64,000 bases of DNA from Alopecurus myosuroides (Eukaryota > Streptophyta > Magnoliopsida > Poales > Poaceae): positions 240,732,187 to 240,796,186 of the forward strand of contig CM054058.1 in NCBI GenBank assembly GCA_028641055.1. The letters run 5' to 3'. Shown here one piece after another: positions 59,950 through 64,000 of this stretch. Every line of letters begins with the position of its first letter. Position 1 is the first letter of the stretch. The notes under the pieces were generated by a model. It saw only the letters and a program-made list of their open reading frames with translations, made no database searches and was not told the origin of the DNA. The translations under genes were made by a program, and so were the position numbers.

Positions 59950-61480
59950 TTAGGCATCGGAATCCTCGGAGGACTCTACAGTGGACGTCTCAGACTCTCC
60001 TTCTGCAACTCTCTCATCATCATCATCAACATCCTCATCAGCATCGTGACCAACAGGAGCACTAGAAGAAGCAGCAGGGTCAGTGAAACAAAGAGCATCC
60101 TCAATCTGCTCCCAAGGAGCACTGGCTCTGTAATCCCACTGAGTGTAGGTGTCAGGAACCAAGTCAGAGGGAGGGGCTCCGGAAGCACCACTCACGTGGT
60201 GAAGGATTCACTGCTAGGGGAGGACATAGCAATATCCTTGCAGTACGACTGATACTTCTCCTTGTGGATATCCACCTTCATGCAGAGGATGTTGCGCTGA
60301 AACCAGGACAGCTTCCTGATGTTGCGCATAGTAGAGGAATCAACCCGAGGAGCACGAGGGGTGGCAGCAGCACTAGTACGAGCATCCCTCATAAAGTAAC
60401 TACTCTCAGGGGTAGTAGCAGCAGCATCAGGAGTAGACTTCCTCTTCATGTACAGCTTCTTGAAGTGGCGATATTCCATGCGAAGCTCATTGAAATCCTT
60501 TTCATGGTCGTCTTGGAAAGCATCATGATATACAGACCATGTGGGATAGTGTTCCCACCAAGCATAGCATTGTTCAGCTCGTGGAAGATGAAGTCCATGA
60601 CATCCACCTGATAGGACTTTGAACTGTTGGGATCTTCAATGCACTTCTTTGCTACAACCAACAGGTTGACAAGAGGACTGGTGAGTGCATCATTATTTCC
60701 TCCACTGGGTGCAATGAAGGACCTAAAGATACAGACAATCTGATCATAGAAAGGGAGAAGTCCTTCCACCTTTCCAACGACATATCCAGGAGTATACATG
60801 TCAGCCATGATGTTCTCACGTTGTGGTCTATCCACATCATGCATGCGATGTCCAAGAGGAGGGTGAGATGACCACTTGTACTCAAGAATCCTAGCAAACT
60901 TGTAGAACTCAGCTTCACAATAGGTTGACCCAGTCATCCACTTCAAAGTGAAACGTATATCCTTTCCAATCACCAACGTGGACATGAACTGAACCACAAG
61001 ATCAATGTTGTAGGGGTAACAGGTTTCCATGAGCTTACCAAGATTTAACCGTTCCACCACACTGGAAGCTAGAGGAAATGCTTGCTTGTCTTTGAGGAGA
61101 TGGAGCTTAGTAGGATTCATAGGACAGACGGGGTACTCATAGTCATGATAGATATCCGAGTGAATGTATGATTGTTCCAAGCACCAAAACTGGGTATCCT
61201 CAATCTCACCATCCCTTGGTGACTACTCGGGAGCAGAGATGTCATACTTGTAGTTCTTCCTGGTTTCCTTGCCCTTCTTCCGCTTGGACACGGTCTTCTT
61301 CTGCACAGTGGTCTTTGCTTTGCCTTTTCTCACAGTTTTCCTAGGAGGCCGAGAGTCACTGGGATCCTCATCACTTGTCTCCTTGTAGGTGGGACGCTTG
61401 CGAGAACCCAACTCATCAACACGGGAACCACCTGTGAATATAGCATAATAGGGGAAATAGCATAAGGTAAGTGCACACAA
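59950..61480 (-). pseudogene. Copia env-like ORF (SIRE/Maximus type), broken
   Basis: The minus strand, after an acceptor-like TTCACAG near 61434, reads a basic segment rich in Lys/Arg, hits a TAG at 61223-61225, and continues in the same frame. That frame contains EFYKFARILEYK, GHRMHDVDRPQRENIMADMY, GKVEGLLPFYDQIV and FIAPSGGNNDALTSPLV, a conserved block of the extra ORF found downstream of pol in this lineage. Frames change near 60480 and again near 60195; the acidic tail ends at 59950. Function in the family is unknown; it is called env-like by position only. Confidence 0.75.
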
Positions 61481-62650
61481 GCCATAACAAAGGAATCATA
61501 CATAGAAATAATAGAAAAGCATACACAACACGATCATGTAACAGTCCTAGAAGAAATCACTAAAGTTCTGAAATTTGGAAATTTGAGACAAAACCCAACC
61601 GGAATTTCCGGTTCAGTTCTGAACCGGATATTCCGATTCCACGAAATCAGAACTATGATGATTTTCAACTAGGTCTAAAACTAGATCGGGTAAACGGGGT
61701 TCTATCCTATTGTTTCTAGCATGAAATGGGATACCCTAGGAACCTCTACCACCAAGCAATTTTGATAAAAACAAGTCTCCAAAGAGGGAAGTGGGTGAAC
61801 ACACAAGATTCAAAAAAAGAGTGAGTTACCCGATTCCATTGAGACAAATGCTTGGAGGATTTGGTTCCCGGGGAGGAGGAGCACCGGATCGGGCCAAAAC
61901 CAAGTTAATCAAATGGAGGAAGTAACCGAGAGGGATAGGGTTCAAGGGGGTGGCGGCTATGGAGGAGGAGGAGGTTGGGGGTGGAGAAATAACAGGAAAC
62001 TACTCTTCGCCACTTTTGAATGAGATTCGCCCGACCAAAAATACTAGTTCAAGGTTGAACCGGATATTTCGGGTCGAACCAGAAATTCCGATACAGAAAT
62101 ATACCGGAAATTCCGACTGCCACCTGAATCCAAACTTCCAAGTTTCAAATCAAGGACTTGTGTTCTGTATAGAATTTAGCTTTAGATAAGAAAGCTTAGG
62201 ATTAGAATTCCAAACTGAATATGGTACTTCTCCCTCTATCTTGCAAGAATCAAACAAGGAAATGCCAAGAAAGATGAAGTTTCCCATGAAAAAACTTAGC
62301 TAGGAAGACGAAATAAAAGCGATAAAATCCAAATAAAATCCCAACTAAGATCCAACTCTTTTCAACAAAGAGGTTGGTGTACTAAGCCACCATGTAAGAG
62401 AGTATGTTATGACACAGCGAAGATGTATCTTGGGTGCATTGCCAATTCTCGACATTTTAGCTCACAATTCAACATTAAAAATAGAGAGATAACAATGAAT
62501 TTTTTCTTTGGGCATAATGGGGAGAGGGAGAGCCCAATGTGTTAGGATAAAAATCCCCCTATGTCCATTCCTACACCTAAACCCAAACACATAGCCAACT
62601 ACAGGCGTGTGTGCAAGATCCTCAAGTAAAACTCCTTGAATCGATGATAT
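61481..62650 (-). other. Spacer between copia pol and the env-like ORF
   Basis: No coding frame of note. It holds further CCGGAAATTCCGG-like motifs (61598-61630, 62055-62120). A GC-rich stretch around 61860-61990 might be the leader or first exon of a spliced env-like transcript, since an acceptor-like site lies at the start of the env-like frame. Confidence 0.5.
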
Positions 62651-64000
62651 TTAGCTCATCCTCAAAAACATGAATATTGAATCATCTAGAGGATTCGTGA
62701 ATATGTTCGCGAGATTATCCTTGGTTGGGACATAGGATAGCTCAGTATCACCTCTTGCCACATGATCCCAGATGAAATGATGATGAATCTCAATATGCTT
62801 TCTCCTTGTGTGTTTCACGGGGTTGTAGGCGATCTTTACGGCACTCTCATTGTCACATAATAGGGGCACCTTGTCCAAGTGGATATCATACTCTTTGAGG
62901 GTTTGCCTCATCCATAGCATTTGGGTGCAAGCACTAGCGGCCGCCACATACTCGGTTTCAGCGGTGGAGAGAGATATACAATTTTGCTTCCTAGAAAACC
63001 AACTCACCAACGGCCTAAATTGGCAAGCCCCGGAAGTTGATTTCCTATCATCTTGATCATCGGCCCAATCTGAGTCCGTGTACCCCTTGAGAGAAAATTG
63101 CGCCCTCTTTGGGTACCACAAACCAAATCTTGAGGTATGAACCAAATACCGAAAGATCCTATGGACCGCCACCAAGTGGTTTTCCTTAGGAGCCGTTTAA
63201 TACCTTGCACACACTCCTACACTCAACACAATATCGGGCCTAGATGCACAACGATAAAGCAAAGAACCAATCATAGAACGATACAACTTTTGGTCCACAT
63301 CTTTACCATCCGGATTGCGCTTGAGATGACATTTGGTTTGCATTGGAGAGACCTTCGCTTTAGCACCTTGGAAGTTGAACCTCTTGAGAATGTCTTGGGT
63401 ATACTTGACTTGAGAAATTAAAGTACCATGAGCCAATTGCTTGATCTCAAAGCCAAGGAAGAATTTGAGCTCTCCCATCATAGACATCTCAAACTTGTCA
63501 GTCATAAGCTTGGAGAATTCATCATTGAAAGTTTTGTTAGCAGAGCCAAAGATGATATCATCCACGTAGAGTTGGCATATGAAAATCTCTCCTTTTACCC
63601 TCTGTGTGAAAAGGGTGGGGTCGATTTTCCCAACTTCAAATCCACAGTCTTGCAATAACTCTCCAAGGTGCTCATACCACGCACATGGTGCTTGTTTAAG
63701 TCCATAGAGCGCCTTAGAGAGCTTGTAGACATGGTTAGGGAAGTTGGGGTTCTCAAACCCGGAGGTTTCTTAACATATACCTCCTCTTTCAGTGGACCAT
63801 TTAGAAACACACTTTTGGCATCCATTTGTTGCAATTTAAAGTTATGCAATGATGCATAAGCAAGGAGAATACGGATGGACTCAAGACGAGCCATGGGAGC
63901 ATATGTTTCATCAAATTCAATTCCTTCCACTTGAGTGTAACCTTGAGCCACCAATCTTACCTTGTTCCTCACAACAATGCCATGTTCATCTTGCTTCTTC
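62651..64000 (-). pseudogene. Copia pol: reverse transcriptase and RNase H part, broken
   Basis: The minus strand enters from the right edge with [24 protein letters not shown] (RT start), then [13 protein letters not shown], a 1-bp deletion near 63755, LYVDDIIFGS (catalytic YVDD kept), and MMGELKFFLGFEI. CAA has become a TAA stop at 63195-63197 after SVGVCARY. The RNase H part follows: GYTDSDWADD, KSTSG, SLSTAETEY, LCDNESA and KHIEIHHHFI. It ends at the stop at 62651. In life it copies the element RNA. Confidence 0.9.

Larger units (their letters stand above)
32803..64000 (-). mobile_element. Ty1/copia element of SIRE/Maximus type, decayed, runs off right edge
   Basis: Read on the minus strand: pol (64000 to 62651), spacer, env-like ORF (61480 to 59950), spacer with a polypurine tract (CCAAAAAGGGGATAT), then the 3' LTR starting TGAAAGTGCATTTC at 59416. 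An extra ORF between pol and the 3' LTR is characteristic of the SIRE/Maximus lineage. Coding parts have stops and frameshifts. The 5' LTR, gag and most of pol lie outside the window. Two large elements (32842-42313 and 42543-58359) are inserted in its 3' LTR. Confidence 0.8.

Noticed and set aside
59838..60611. Plus-strand frames of 115-137 codons
   Set aside because: Antisense to the conserved env-like ORF of the copia element and without motifs of their own.

Overview
The window is nuclear DNA of a grass, most likely a large-genome Pooideae species (wheat, barley, rye, oat or ryegrass group). I infer this from the intron-rich plant ABCB transporter gene, the Stowaway MITE with the grass-type CTCCCTCCG terminus, and the dense nesting of LTR retrotransposons with 5-bp target duplications. 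It is not bacterial: there are no operons, CRISPR arrays or rRNA genes, and I saw no tRNA gene.

Layout. (1) 1-6284, minus strand: twelve exons of a full-transporter ABCB (P-glycoprotein/MDR) gene. The 5' end is at 6284 and the 3' end runs off the left edge inside the second ATP-binding domain. All exon phases join correctly except exon 3, which carries an apparent 1-bp deletion. (2) 6285-7706: promoter side, with a Stowaway MITE inside one copy of a short tandem duplication. (3) 7707-17375: an element with mariner/Stowaway-type inverted termini and TA target duplication, split by a full-length but dead L1-type LINE (8340-15882). (4) 18527-31371: a large inverted duplication of a gene-like sequence. 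A degenerate LTR sits in its loop. One arm is cut by a solo LTR (21398-30986), which is itself cut by a complete gag-pro gypsy element (22252-30234). (5) 32212-32803: a LINE fragment. (6) 32803 to the right edge, minus strand: a decayed Ty1/copia element of SIRE/Maximus architecture (pol, then env-like ORF, then 3' LTR). Its 1.3-kb LTR is scattered over 26.6 kb because a gypsy element (32842-42313, with a further solo LTR inside its own LTR) and a 15.8-kb non-coding LARD (42543-58359, 6.07-kb LTRs) both landed in it.

The only cellular gene clearly supported is the ABCB transporter. Almost everything else is mobile DNA, and the insertions can be ordered because most target duplications survive: CATAT, CCTGT, ACGAC, CTCAA, GTTGG/TTTGG, the 15-bp LINE duplication and the TA dinucleotides. 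Two structures stand out: the inverted gene duplication, which would give a long hairpin RNA if transcribed through, and the LARD, whose internal region holds a diverged copy of its own LTR core plus what looks like the last codons of a lost gypsy pol.

Family names rest on reading motifs by eye. No database search or alignment was run, and no divergence value was computed.
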